Positions 1-6,922 of a DNA stretch of 16,409 nt are shown piece by piece. Below the pieces are notes generated by a model. The model saw only the letters and a program-made list of their open reading frames with translations, was not told the DNA's origin and did no database searches. Numbering within the stretch: position 1 is the first letter of the stretch; every line of letters begins with the position of its first letter. The stretch is from an uncultured Rhodobiaceae bacterium (GTDB taxonomy: Archaea > Thermoplasmatota > Poseidoniia > Poseidoniales > Poseidoniaceae): assembly GCA_937911445.1 (NCBI GenBank), contig CALDQY010000054.1, positions 1 through 16,409 of the forward strand, in the 5' to 3' direction. The translations under genes and the position numbers were made by a program.

Positions 1-1583
1 AATCCATTGATTTCTGCGTTAGCACTGTCGTACGAACTGTAGGATCCATCTGTAACTGCAGTGGAACCTGCATCGGATGTGGTTCCTTCATCATCGGTGA
101 CTGTCCAAGAAATCTCGTAATTCTCATCGTATTCCATGCCCTGAACTTCGTAATCAAAGTTCATCTCTGATTCGCTTGCACCGTTCATGTAAACATAGAC
201 ATAAACAGATTCTTCTTGCTCACTGGTTTCATCTTCACCGTTTGTACAATCCTCCCATCCGTCGTTGACCCAACCTCCGGGGATGACATCTCCATCATCG
301 CAAACGAATTCTTCATCGGAGTTGTCACCGCAGTCATCGATACCGTCTTCGACATACTCGTATGGGATTTCGTTGAGGTTCGCGCAAACGAAGTAATCAT
401 CTTCTTCGTCCTCTCCAAGTCCATCTGCCAAATCTCCAAAGATTTCTTCGAAGTTTTCGTCACTTAGAAGAGCATCGACAATGCCTGGGTAATCTCCACT
501 CCCAACGACGGAGTTCGCCCACATCATAGCCCACATTGCTGGGAAGGCGAGTGGAGTTGGAGATGCATACGCTTGGTGAACTTCGATGGTGCTTCCATCA
601 TCGATGGTGATCATTTGTGTTGGCTCATCAAGCAGTTCCATCGCACCTCCCATGAAGAAGAGTTCAACTTCACCATCGTACATGTCGGTGACAGTATCAG
701 AAATCGTGAAGTCAAAATCGCCTGCAGGAAGACCGAGCTCCTCTGTCGGGATACCTGTCAACTCGAACAGAACAGAAGTCTCTGTTTCGTAATGGATGTT
801 GTGTTCCGAGCAGATATCCTTGATGTGGACTGCGTCAAACGATGAGTCAACTTCGCTCCCATCTGAACCACATTCCCATGTCAGTTCCTGGCCTGGTTGC
901 AAACCTTCCATCTCAGTGAAGAGCGGGGATGCGTCGGCCATGCGCACTTCAAGCAATCCATTGTTGATATCAAATGAAGTACCGATGGTCAAATCAATAT
1001 CGAATGGGAGTGTTTCTCCATCGCCTGATATCTCTCCAGCGACGCCCACATTGTATTCGATCATTGCTTCAATTTCCATTGCCATATCCATTCCATGAAG
1101 ACCCATTTCGGTGTCGAAGTATTCTGTGTAGAGGACATCAGCATTGAACAATTGCTCAGCATCGTAACCGATTGTGAGATCGATTCCGCCGTAGGAATCA
1201 CTCCATTCGGAGTGAACAGCAAAATCGTCCAATAGACCGTGACGTACAGTGAGTTCTGTCATCTTGGTTGAGAAATCAGTTGGTGTCCCGTCGACATCCA
1301 ACGTGGTCAATGGGCCTTCGTATTGTTCGAAGACGATGGTAGTTGAACCACTGGTTACGCTTCCAATGAGAAGATCTAGTCCCGAGTCATCTCCAGCAGC
1401 CATAACCTCTTGGAAGACTTCTTGCAAGTCAATTCCAATCATCGAAGCGATGTCGGTGTTCAAGTTCGAATAATCGTATTCGATACCCCAAGCAATAGGT
1501 TCTGGTTCATCTGCAGCAACGCTTGTTGGGAGGGTTGTCGCAATCAAAAGGCTAGTGAGGACAAGAGCAAGTGCTTTTCTCAT
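1..1583 (-). CDS. Secreted protein with two degenerate LDLa-like modules (partial, C-terminus off the left edge)
   Basis: The reading frame is open from an ATG at 1581-1583 down to the left edge, giving 527 complete codons without a stop; the C-terminus is missing. Residues 1-24 form a Sec signal peptide (MRKALALVLTSLL..., ending SVAA before DEPEP). Residues about 25-390 are an acidic, beta-rich extracellular region that I do not recognise, with a Cys pair near residues 239 and 258. Residues 398-452 hold two tandem modules that resemble LDL-receptor class A repeats (FVC...DDCGDNSDE and FVC...EDCTNGEDE). An Ig/PKD-like stretch follows (SWTVTDDEG) and runs out of the window. The start is supported by the signal peptide and by a TATA-like TAAAATA centred 26 nt upstream, which suggests leaderless transcription. 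It follows the 1568-residue surface protein on the same strand after 54 nt. The location outside the cell is inferred; calcium or ligand binding is a guess from the LDLa-like modules. The overall function is unknown. Confidence 0.85.
   Translation of the reverse strand, partial: MRKALALVLTSLLIATTLPTSVAADEPEPIAWGIEYDYSNLNTDIASMIGIDLQEVFQEVMAAGDDSGLDLLIGSVTSGSTTIVFEQYEGPLTTLDVDGTPTDFSTKMTELTVRHGLLDDFAVHSEWSDSYGGIDLTIGYDAEQLFNADVLYTEYFDTEMGLHGMDMAMEIEAMIEYNVGVAGEISGDGETLPFDIDLTIGTSFDINNGLLEVRMADASPLFTEMEGLQPGQELTWECGSDGSEVDSSFDAVHIKDICSEHNIHYETETSVLFELTGIPTEELGLPAGDFDFTISDTVTDMYDGEVELFFMGGAMELLDEPTQMITIDDGSTIEVHQAYASPTPLAFPAMWAMMWANSVVGSGDYPGIVDALLSDENFEEIFGDLADGLGEDEEDDYFVCANLNEIPYEYVEDGIDDCGDNSDEEFVCDDGDVIPGGWVNDGWEDCTNGEDETSEQEESVYVYVYMNGASESEMNFDYEVQGMEYDENYEISWTVTDDEGTTSDAGSTAVTDGSYSSYDSANAEING
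228..308 (-). repeat. LDLa-like module 2 within the partial secreted protein
   Basis: Residues 426-452, directly after module 1. It reads FVCDDGDVIP, then WVNDG, then EDCTNGEDE. It keeps the aromatic residue before the calcium loop (W), the xDG aspartate, the D before Cys and the final DE pair, again with only the C2/C5-equivalent cysteines. Module 1 and module 2 share spacing and key residues but differ elsewhere, so this looks like an old duplication or a selected motif. Confidence 0.6.
309..392 (-). repeat. LDLa-like module 1 within the partial secreted protein
   Basis: Residues 398-425. The module reads FVC, then NEIP, then YVEDG, then DDCGDNSDE. Against the LDL-receptor class A pattern, FxC matches cysteine 2 and DC matches cysteine 5, which pair in real LDLa domains. 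Cysteines 1, 3, 4 and 6 are absent. The four side-chain calcium ligands (D of xDG, D before the last Cys, and the terminal D and E) are all present. Assignment is by eye. Confidence 0.6.
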
Positions 1584-1605
1584 AGTTGCCTATAAGAATG
1601 AGACG

Positions 1606-1612
1606 TATTTTA
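1606..1612 (-). promoter_or_regulatory. TATA-like box for the partial secreted protein
   Basis: The minus strand reads TAAAATA, centred 26 nt upstream of the ATG at 1583. This is the expected archaeal TATA-to-start distance if transcription begins at or next to the start codon (leaderless). No Shine-Dalgarno match lies before this ATG, which fits. It sits in the 54-nt gap after the upstream gene's stop, so this gene may have its own promoter as well as read-through. Sequence match only. Confidence 0.5.
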
Positions 1613-1637
1613 CTGTATGGCCGGACAACTTTAGCAT

Positions 1638-4600
1638 CTATACAGCATCCCAATCCAACTTTTCACCTTCATTGGATTCCTCATCAGATGCAATTTCTTC
1701 GACGTCTCCGTCACCAAAGACGCCCCACGAATCGATGATTTTCATTTCTGCAGCGGTTGCTCTGCGACGTTGAAGCGTCATGAGGAGGGCAACGAGGATT
1801 GCAATGGAAACTGCACCGATAAGGACGCCAGTCGACATGAAACCCCCACCTTCTGCCTCGACAACCTTGAGTGGCGTGTAAAGAATATCGACGCTCGCTG
1901 AATCGCCTTCACCATCTGTTGCAATCACCTTGAAACTTGGTTGTCCGGCACCCGAAGGCTGGAATTCGAGCGATCCTGTCCACGTGCCATCGCCATCATC
2001 ATCGCTAAGATTGAACGTCCATGTCTGAATGTTGTGGACGATATCGACGCGGACATCGTCGGTCGTACCATCAGCATCAAGCAACTGCACAGAAACATCC
2101 AGCGTGACTCGCTCGTCGGAAACAAACTCGGTTTGAGACAGTTCCAAACTGGTTTGAACCAGTTCAGGGAGGCTCGAGCGGACTGTGAAGTTGATGTGTT
2201 GTTCTGAAGAAGCACCACGAGCATCTTGTACGTACAGCGACACGTGATGCGAGCCAGGGTCGAAGACTTGTGTAAAGGTCGATTGTGTACTCAACACGCT
2301 TGTTTGTGCGCCGGGTACATGAAGGCGCCATTCTCTTGTTACGAGGTCATCATCTGCATCAGAAGATGCGCCTTCGAAGACGATGATTGCACCAGGGTCA
2401 ACCGAATCGAGGTTTGTAGGTGAGACAATCACAGCTTCAGGATCGCTTGGCACAATGAGCAACTCCAACGATTCAACACGTGATTTTCCTGTTGCATCCA
2501 CCAGTTCAATCTGTAGGTCTCGAAGGCCAGCATCCAATTGAATTTCATGAACAGTGATTGTCGAAACGTCGGCTAGGATAGGGATGTACGTAGATGATGC
2601 ATCATCGAAACTACGCAAGGTCATTGTAAATTCATCCTCATCGTAATCAACGCTGTTTCGAGCATCGATGACAATCGAATCGCTTGATGCAAATTGACTA
2701 CCATTTACTGGCGAATCCAACGCAAGGATTGGGGCGGATTCGGCAACTGTGAGTGTTTTTGTTGTCGTTACATTCGGGTTGATGCCATCGTTGAGCGTGA
2801 GTGTGATGTCGTGAACGCCTGCAGAAAGTCGGGTCTCGAACGTAAGCCAATCCTCATCTTCTGGCGTCAATCGCCCATCAAGGCTGCTCGACCAATCGAT
2901 TTGCAAGAATTCAGAACCGGCTGCTGGTTCGTCTTCTGCACAATGCCACGTTCCATCGGTTGGGAATGTGAAACACGCTGAGTCAAAGTCACCACTTCCA
3001 TTGGCACTGAAAGGAATTAGAACGGACGAGTCAAGATCATCGAATACGGCTAATTCTTCGATGACAGCTCGGGGTGCAGAATTGTCGACAGTAATCAATT
3101 GAGAAACAACCGACATTTGACCACCATGGTCCATGCGATCATCGGTGATTCGCAACTCGATTTGGTGAACGCCACGAGATAGATGGCCATTCCAGGAAAT
3201 GTTCTCAATACCTTGGCCAACCATGAGTGTACCATCCACATTCGACCACCACTCAAACGAAACTGGATTGTTTTCAGGGTCGGCTGAATTGCTTCCGTTG
3301 AAGAAAATGACATCCTCACTTGCCGTTCCGTTGCGTTCAAGTGTGAAGTCAGCAGTCGGCATCTCATTGTACAGTTTCACTTCAACGGTATAGGTTGCAT
3401 TGTTTCCAACCTCATCCCATGCAAAGACGTTCAAGAAGAACGATGCTGGTGGGTCGTCGGTGTAATGGTCGAACGTGTAGGTCAACACTTCTGGACAAAC
3501 CCATTGATTGCCCCATCCTGGACCTTGTCGATTGTAACCACCAAACGTAATCAGGCAGGCGAAGTCATCGCCTTCTGGGTCAAAGGTTCCAGTTGTATTG
3601 ATGGATACTGTGCCCGTTTGAGGCATGATGAGTTCGTTCCATTGGGTCAAACTAGGGTCAAACAATACGTTGAGTTCTGGTGCGAGATTGGTTAACTCGA
3701 TGGTTCGTGTTTCTGAAATGCAATGTCCTGCATTATCACAAACTTCCAACGTAAGGTCATGAATGCCATCGCTGAGCGTGAAACCAGAAACGCCATCATT
3801 GACTGAAAATGGAGCCGTGCTTTGTGTAGATGAGATGACGCCATCCAATGAAGAAGTCCACGTCAGTGTCAAAGGATCGTCGTCCAAATCCCAGGACTCT
3901 TGAGCATCGAAGAACACTTCGCCTTGCGATGGGAACACATCTCCATCCATCGGTGAAGTCCAATTCAAAAATGGAGGTTGATTGTCCAACTCGAGCACAC
4001 AATACATCATTTCGTCTCCATCGAAACTCACCGTGGTAGTGTTGCTTTCGCTGTCGTATCCGCATTCAACGGTGACATCGTTGATCGCTGAAGCCCCTGA
4101 ATTGGTCCACCGTTGGCCGATGAAATCGGTTAACTCGACAACACCAAGGTCGTTCGTAAATTCCGATACGGATGGTTCAAACTGCGTGAAACTCACATTG
4201 GCATAAGCATTCGGAATGCCATTGGAACGGTTGTTAACAACCCACACAGTGACATCCCAAGCGACGTCGATAACGGCGCCTGAAGGGATGTTTGCAATCG
4301 TCAGGTCCAGATTGTTTGGTTGATGCAAATGCATTGCAGATGAAGCATCCAAATCGAGTACGTGAGTACCGCTCGCATCAGCTAAGTTCGAGAAATTGAC
4401 ATCAGAATTCTCAATCCATACCCGTCCTGTACAATCTGTTCCAATTGTGTTTCCATACCCACCAAGGTCGGGATGATTGACGAGTTTGAGGCACTCTGTA
4501 CCAACAAATTCTGTGTTGCTCAATGTCGAAGGGAAATTTCCGTTGTGATCTGCATCCCAATAGATTCCACTGTGATTGCCTAGGAGCGTCAATCCGTCGA

Positions 4601-6344
4601 TGTTTCCAGCGGCTTGTTCGATGTACAACGCTGGTTGCGTCAACGATTCGTGGTCGATATTGGCGTTCATGAGATTGAACCGCCCGCCTTGGGTTCCCAA
4701 GGTCAAGCCACCGTTATCGACAAACATAGCAGGAAGGGACGTGTCAATGTCTGTAATTGAGAGATTATCGAGCCAGAGATCAACCGAATCGATGACATAG
4801 ACGCCATGACCTTGAGATGCTTCGACATGGCAATTCAAGCATGACACATCACCTGACGCTGTTTCCAAATCGTTTGATTTCTGATAGGATAATCCTGCTT
4901 GTTCCATCGCATTTGAACCAAGAGAACCATCGTTTGTTGAGGTTACATTGGAGAAGGTGACGTAACGGGCATCAAAGACATGAGCTGCTGAAAATCCATT
5001 GTCCGAAGACGTCAATCCATCCACGACAACAGTCGCTGAATCAATGTACAGGCCTTGTTCGGAATTGTTGTGAAGATTCCAATCCGTCCCTTGCAAAGAG
5101 CCTCCGCTTGAGGAATGGATTCCAGGACCTGGAGACCCACTGATCTCGATGTTCTCGAGATGTGCTGCAAAGAAAGATGTTTGAACACTCAATCCGGCAG
5201 AATGAGCGCCTTGGCCAGCTTCCCCAGCATCCCGAATCGTTATGTTCCGCAACGTTGTTGTCGAATCAACAAAGAACAAACGAACACCGACCGAAGATGC
5301 ATCATCGACGAGAACATTCTCCATCCATGCGCCTGTTGCATTGATTTCAATTGCTGCAAAGGCGATTCCAGGTGATGTTGCTCCAGATGATCCTGTCCCT
5401 CGAACGGTGAGGTTGGTGAAATCAGCCGTTTCGTAATTCGTATAGTTGGTGTGATTGTTTTTGTCAAGATACACGCCTCGATACATGCTGTTGCTGATAT
5501 CAACGTCTCGGAACACAGCTCGTGTGTAACCCGAATCATCGATGTGACGGACAATGATTCCAGTGTCGCTCTTGTCGATACGCAAATCCTCGAACAATGG
5601 GACGCTGTCTTCAACCCAGACACCGGCTGCTTCACCAAGAACGGACCCTGAAATGTTGTCCATGACAATATCTCTGTACAGTCCACCAGATGCGCCCCAG
5701 AGATTCAATCCTCGTAGCAAATGATCCGTGAAATACGCACCTTGGACAATCGGTGTCGATCCATCACCAACGGACAAACCAATACCGTAACGCCAGTCGT
5801 TTTGGAACGGGATATTTCGACCTGCTTGTTCGACATGCAAGTCACGAATGACTGGAGAGGAACTACCGAACATATCGATTCCAACACGGTCAGGATTGAA
5901 AATGGTCACGTTGTTGAGAATCGGGTTCGAACCATACAATGTCAGACCATAGATGGCATCTTCGATGTGCAAATGGTTGACCGTGCTCCCACGGCCGCTG
6001 GAGGTGGTATTGAACTGAATTCCTTCATGATCGCCTGTTGTTGAAGAGCTTGAGAGAACGACAGGGCACGTCGACGTCCCTTGAATCGTCAATCGGCCAT
6101 CAACGTAAATTCGGATCCCTGGCGACATGACCACACTCGTGCATGAAGTAATGAGCAACTCATCCTGAACGTTAACGAAGTAATCACTGGTCAATGATAC
6201 TGTTCCTGACCATGTTGTGGTCGCTCTTCCTGAAGCCGCAGCAGCGTCGCTATCTGACGCAAAGGGCTGAACCATTGGAGAGATGGACATGAACAAGAGA
6301 AGGAAGAGCAAACCGAACGCAAGGAATGTTCGCTTCCTCTCCAT
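1638..6344 (-). CDS. Giant surface protein: beta-helix plus PKD/Ig-like modules, C-terminal membrane anchor
   Basis: 1568 residues. Residues 1-30 are a signal peptide (basic MERKR, then a Leu/Phe-rich core). Residues about 100-650 show regular turns such as NPILNNVTIFN and PLFEDLRIDKSDTGIIV, typical of right-handed parallel beta-helix proteins of the NosD/pectate-lyase type. Residues about 690-745 (NNRSNGIPNAYANVSF...) resemble a carboxypeptidase-regulatory/Big-like domain. Residues about 788-1389 hold roughly six PKD/Ig-like modules with the usual DxDDDxLTxxWxSxxDG pattern, and 1390-1490 hold one more beta-sandwich. One transmembrane helix spans about 1504-1524, followed by QRRR and an acidic 40-residue cytoplasmic tail. 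Many N-x-S/T sequons could carry archaeal N-glycans. The ATG at 6342-6344 is the only start that keeps the signal peptide. The likely role is glycan or polymer binding or degradation, or cell-surface adhesion; no catalytic residues could be assigned by eye. Confidence 0.9.
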   Translation of the reverse strand: MERKRTFLAFGLLFLLLFMSISPMVQPFASDSDAAAASGRATTTWSGTVSLTSDYFVNVQDELLITSCTSVVMSPGIRIYVDGRLTIQGTSTCPVVLSSSSTTGDHEGIQFNTTSSGRGSTVNHLHIEDAIYGLTLYGSNPILNNVTIFNPDRVGIDMFGSSSPVIRDLHVEQAGRNIPFQNDWRYGIGLSVGDGSTPIVQGAYFTDHLLRGLNLWGASGGLYRDIVMDNISGSVLGEAAGVWVEDSVPLFEDLRIDKSDTGIIVRHIDDSGYTRAVFRDVDISNSMYRGVYLDKNNHTNYTNYETADFTNLTVRGTGSSGATSPGIAFAAIEINATGAWMENVLVDDASSVGVRLFFVDSTTTLRNITIRDAGEAGQGAHSAGLSVQTSFFAAHLENIEISGSPGPGIHSSSGGSLQGTDWNLHNNSEQGLYIDSATVVVDGLTSSDNGFSAAHVFDARYVTFSNVTSTNDGSLGSNAMEQAGLSYQKSNDLETASGDVSCLNCHVEASQGHGVYVIDSVDLWLDNLSITDIDTSLPAMFVDNGGLTLGTQGGRFNLMNANIDHESLTQPALYIEQAAGNIDGLTLLGNHSGIYWDADHNGNFPSTLSNTEFVGTECLKLVNHPDLGGYGNTIGTDCTGRVWIENSDVNFSNLADASGTHVLDLDASSAMHLHQPNNLDLTIANIPSGAVIDVAWDVTVWVVNNRSNGIPNAYANVSFTQFEPSVSEFTNDLGVVELTDFIGQRWTNSGASAINDVTVECGYDSESNTTTVSFDGDEMMYCVLELDNQPPFLNWTSPMDGDVFPSQGEVFFDAQESWDLDDDPLTLTWTSSLDGVISSTQSTAPFSVNDGVSGFTLSDGIHDLTLEVCDNAGHCISETRTIELTNLAPELNVLFDPSLTQWNELIMPQTGTVSINTTGTFDPEGDDFACLITFGGYNRQGPGWGNQWVCPEVLTYTFDHYTDDPPASFFLNVFAWDEVGNNATYTVEVKLYNEMPTADFTLERNGTASEDVIFFNGSNSADPENNPVSFEWWSNVDGTLMVGQGIENISWNGHLSRGVHQIELRITDDRMDHGGQMSVVSQLITVDNSAPRAVIEELAVFDDLDSSVLIPFSANGSGDFDSACFTFPTDGTWHCAEDEPAAGSEFLQIDWSSSLDGRLTPEDEDWLTFETRLSAGVHDITLTLNDGINPNVTTTKTLTVAESAPILALDSPVNGSQFASSDSIVIDARNSVDYDEDEFTMTLRSFDDASSTYIPILADVSTITVHEIQLDAGLRDLQIELVDATGKSRVESLELLIVPSDPEAVIVSPTNLDSVDPGAIIVFEGASSDADDDLVTREWRLHVPGAQTSVLSTQSTFTQVFDPGSHHVSLYVQDARGASSEQHINFTVRSSLPELVQTSLELSQTEFVSDERVTLDVSVQLLDADGTTDDVRVDIVHNIQTWTFNLSDDDGDGTWTGSLEFQPSGAGQPSFKVIATDGEGDSASVDILYTPLKVVEAEGGGFMSTGVLIGAVSIAILVALLMTLQRRRATAAEMKIIDSWGVFGDGDVEEIASDEESNEGEKLDWDAV
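2178..3983 (-). repeat. PKD/Ig-like module array in the giant surface protein
   Basis: Residues about 788-1389. Roughly six modules of 90-110 residues each begin with a hydrophobic-proline segment (PPFLNWTSP, APELNVLF, MPTADFTL, APRAVIEE, APILALDSP, PEAVIVSP). Each continues with an Asp-rich loop (SWDLDDDP, TFDPEGDD, SADPENNP, SVDYDEDE, SSDADDDL) and most end in a G-x-H-x-[IL] strand (GIHDLTLEV, GVHQIELRI, GVHDITLTL, GSHHVSLYV). This is the PKD/cadherin-like layout common in exported archaeal proteins. The exact count depends on domain searches. Confidence 0.75.
4395..6047 (-). repeat. Beta-helix coil repeats in the giant surface protein
   Basis: Residues about 100-650. Short coils of roughly 20-30 residues recur, each with a turn rich in Gly/Ser/Asn, a hydrophobic strand (GLTLYG, GIDMFG, GIGLSV, GLNLWG, GVWVED, GIIVRH, GVYLDK, GVRLFF, GLSVQT, GLYIDS, GVYVID) and an N-x-[ST]-I/V strand. 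The Gly-hydrophobic-x-hydrophobic strand repeated at least eleven times is the clearest sign. A CxxC (SCLNCH, residues 502-505) sits inside one coil. Boundaries are approximate. Confidence 0.75.
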
Positions 6345-6444
6345 AATAACTCAACCAAGGCGATAGCATTTGAAGCCACCCGTCGCCTGTGCAAGCAAAT
6401 ATCGGGACCCGAAGCGATAAAGCCTGTCTGCTCAAGCCAACTCC
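6345..6444. promoter_or_regulatory. Divergent intergenic region between the surface protein and the RAM pair
   Basis: 100 nt. On the plus strand GATAAAG (6416-6422) is centred 26 nt before the GTG at 6445 and is a weak TATA candidate. On the minus strand TCAAATG (6367-6373) lies 23-29 nt before the ATG at 6344 and is an even weaker one. No Shine-Dalgarno sequence is seen before either start. No tRNA fold or strong inverted repeat was seen. Confidence 0.35.
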
Positions 6445-6678
6445 GTGCCAGAAGCATTCATCCTCGTGAAGACCGAACCGTCGCATGAACGCGATGTCTA
6501 TCTCGCATTAACATCGCATGATGCAGTCAAAGAAGTCCACGCACTCTATGGTGAATTCGATTTACTCGCTCATGTGAGCAGCGAATCTGCGAAAACACTC
6601 ACGACACTGTTGATGAAAGAGTTCAGAACGATCGAAGGAATTCGAGACACGCAAACGCTGATTGCGGTTGAATATTGA
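6445..6678 (+). CDS. Stand-alone Lrp/AsnC-type RAM (ligand-binding) domain protein 1
   Basis: 77 residues, GTG start at 6445. The whole protein equals the C-terminal effector-binding RAM domain of Lrp/AsnC regulators: strand (AFILVKTEP), helix (HERDVYLALTSHDAVKEV), strand pair (ALYGEFDLLAHV), helix (TLTTLLMKEFRTIEGI) and final strand (DTQTLIAVEY). The GEFDLL core is diagnostic. There is no helix-turn-helix, so it cannot bind DNA in the usual Lrp way. In the family, such free-standing domains form dimers or higher oligomers that bind amino acids or related small molecules and may modulate full-length Lrp proteins. It is followed after 9 nt by a paralogue with 33 of 77 identical positions in a gap-free hand alignment, so the two are probably co-transcribed. 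The ligand cannot be deduced. Confidence 0.85.
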   Translation: MPEAFILVKTEPSHERDVYLALTSHDAVKEVHALYGEFDLLAHVSSESAKTLTTLLMKEFRTIEGIRDTQTLIAVEY

Positions 6679-6683
6679 GGTGA
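6677..6683 (+). promoter_or_regulatory. Shine-Dalgarno site for the second RAM gene
   Basis: GAGGTGA ends 4 nt before the ATG at 6688 and overlaps the TGA stop of the first RAM gene. It matches the 3' end of archaeal 16S rRNA well. It is the best ribosome binding site in the window and sits before the operon-internal gene, whereas first genes here lack one. Confidence 0.6.
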
Positions 6684-6687
6684 GAAG

Positions 6688-6921
6688 ATGGCGATAGGAT
6701 TTGTTTTGATTACGACCATGCCAGGAGAAGAAGAACGTGTTCGTAACGCCCTCGATAGCATTGAACATGTAACTGATCGCTGGATGCTGTTTGGAGAATT
6801 TGATCTTCTTGCACGCGTTCAAGCGGATGATGAGTTTACTCTCACACGATGCATTGTCGAAGAAATACGACCACTTGAGGGCATTCAAGATACAAAGACT
6901 ATGATTGGGGCTGAGTTGTAA
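6688..6921 (+). CDS. Stand-alone Lrp/AsnC-type RAM (ligand-binding) domain protein 2
   Basis: 77 residues, ATG at 6688, same length as its upstream paralogue. It has the same RAM layout: FVLITTMPG strand, helix EERVRNALDSIEHV, LFGEFDLLARV strands, helix TRCIVEEIRPLEGI, and DTKTMIGAEL. The conserved cores GEFDLLA, EGI and DT are shared with the first copy, while the residues lining the probable ligand site differ (for example TEPSHE against TMPGEE, and SSESAK against QADDEF). The pair arose by tandem duplication and may form a hetero-oligomer or sense two ligands; this is inference. The stop at 6919-6921 is one nucleotide from the stop of the convergent STAND regulator gene. Confidence 0.85.
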   Translation: MAIGFVLITTMPGEEERVRNALDSIEHVTDRWMLFGEFDLLARVQADDEFTLTRCIVEEIRPLEGIQDTKTMIGAEL

Positions 6922-6922
6922 A

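Noticed and set aside
2226..2981. Several open frames of 60-150 codons on either strand inside the large surface-protein genes
   Set aside because: They lie antisense or out of frame to long coding regions with clear domains, have no recognisable motifs, and arise from the skewed codon use of the real gene.
6367..6373. TCAAATG (CATTTGA on the plus strand) before three minus-strand starts (6367-6373, 9136-9142, 16149-16155), as a shared regulatory box
   Set aside because: The distance to the start varies (23, 30 and 31 nt to the near edge). A 7-mer is expected about twice in a window of this size counting both strands, and it also occurs within a coding region near 11021. Not distinguishable from chance.
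6345..6444. tRNA or small RNA gene in the 100-nt divergent gap
   Set aside because: No T-loop consensus, no CCA-adjacent acceptor pairing and no stable hairpin could be traced by eye.
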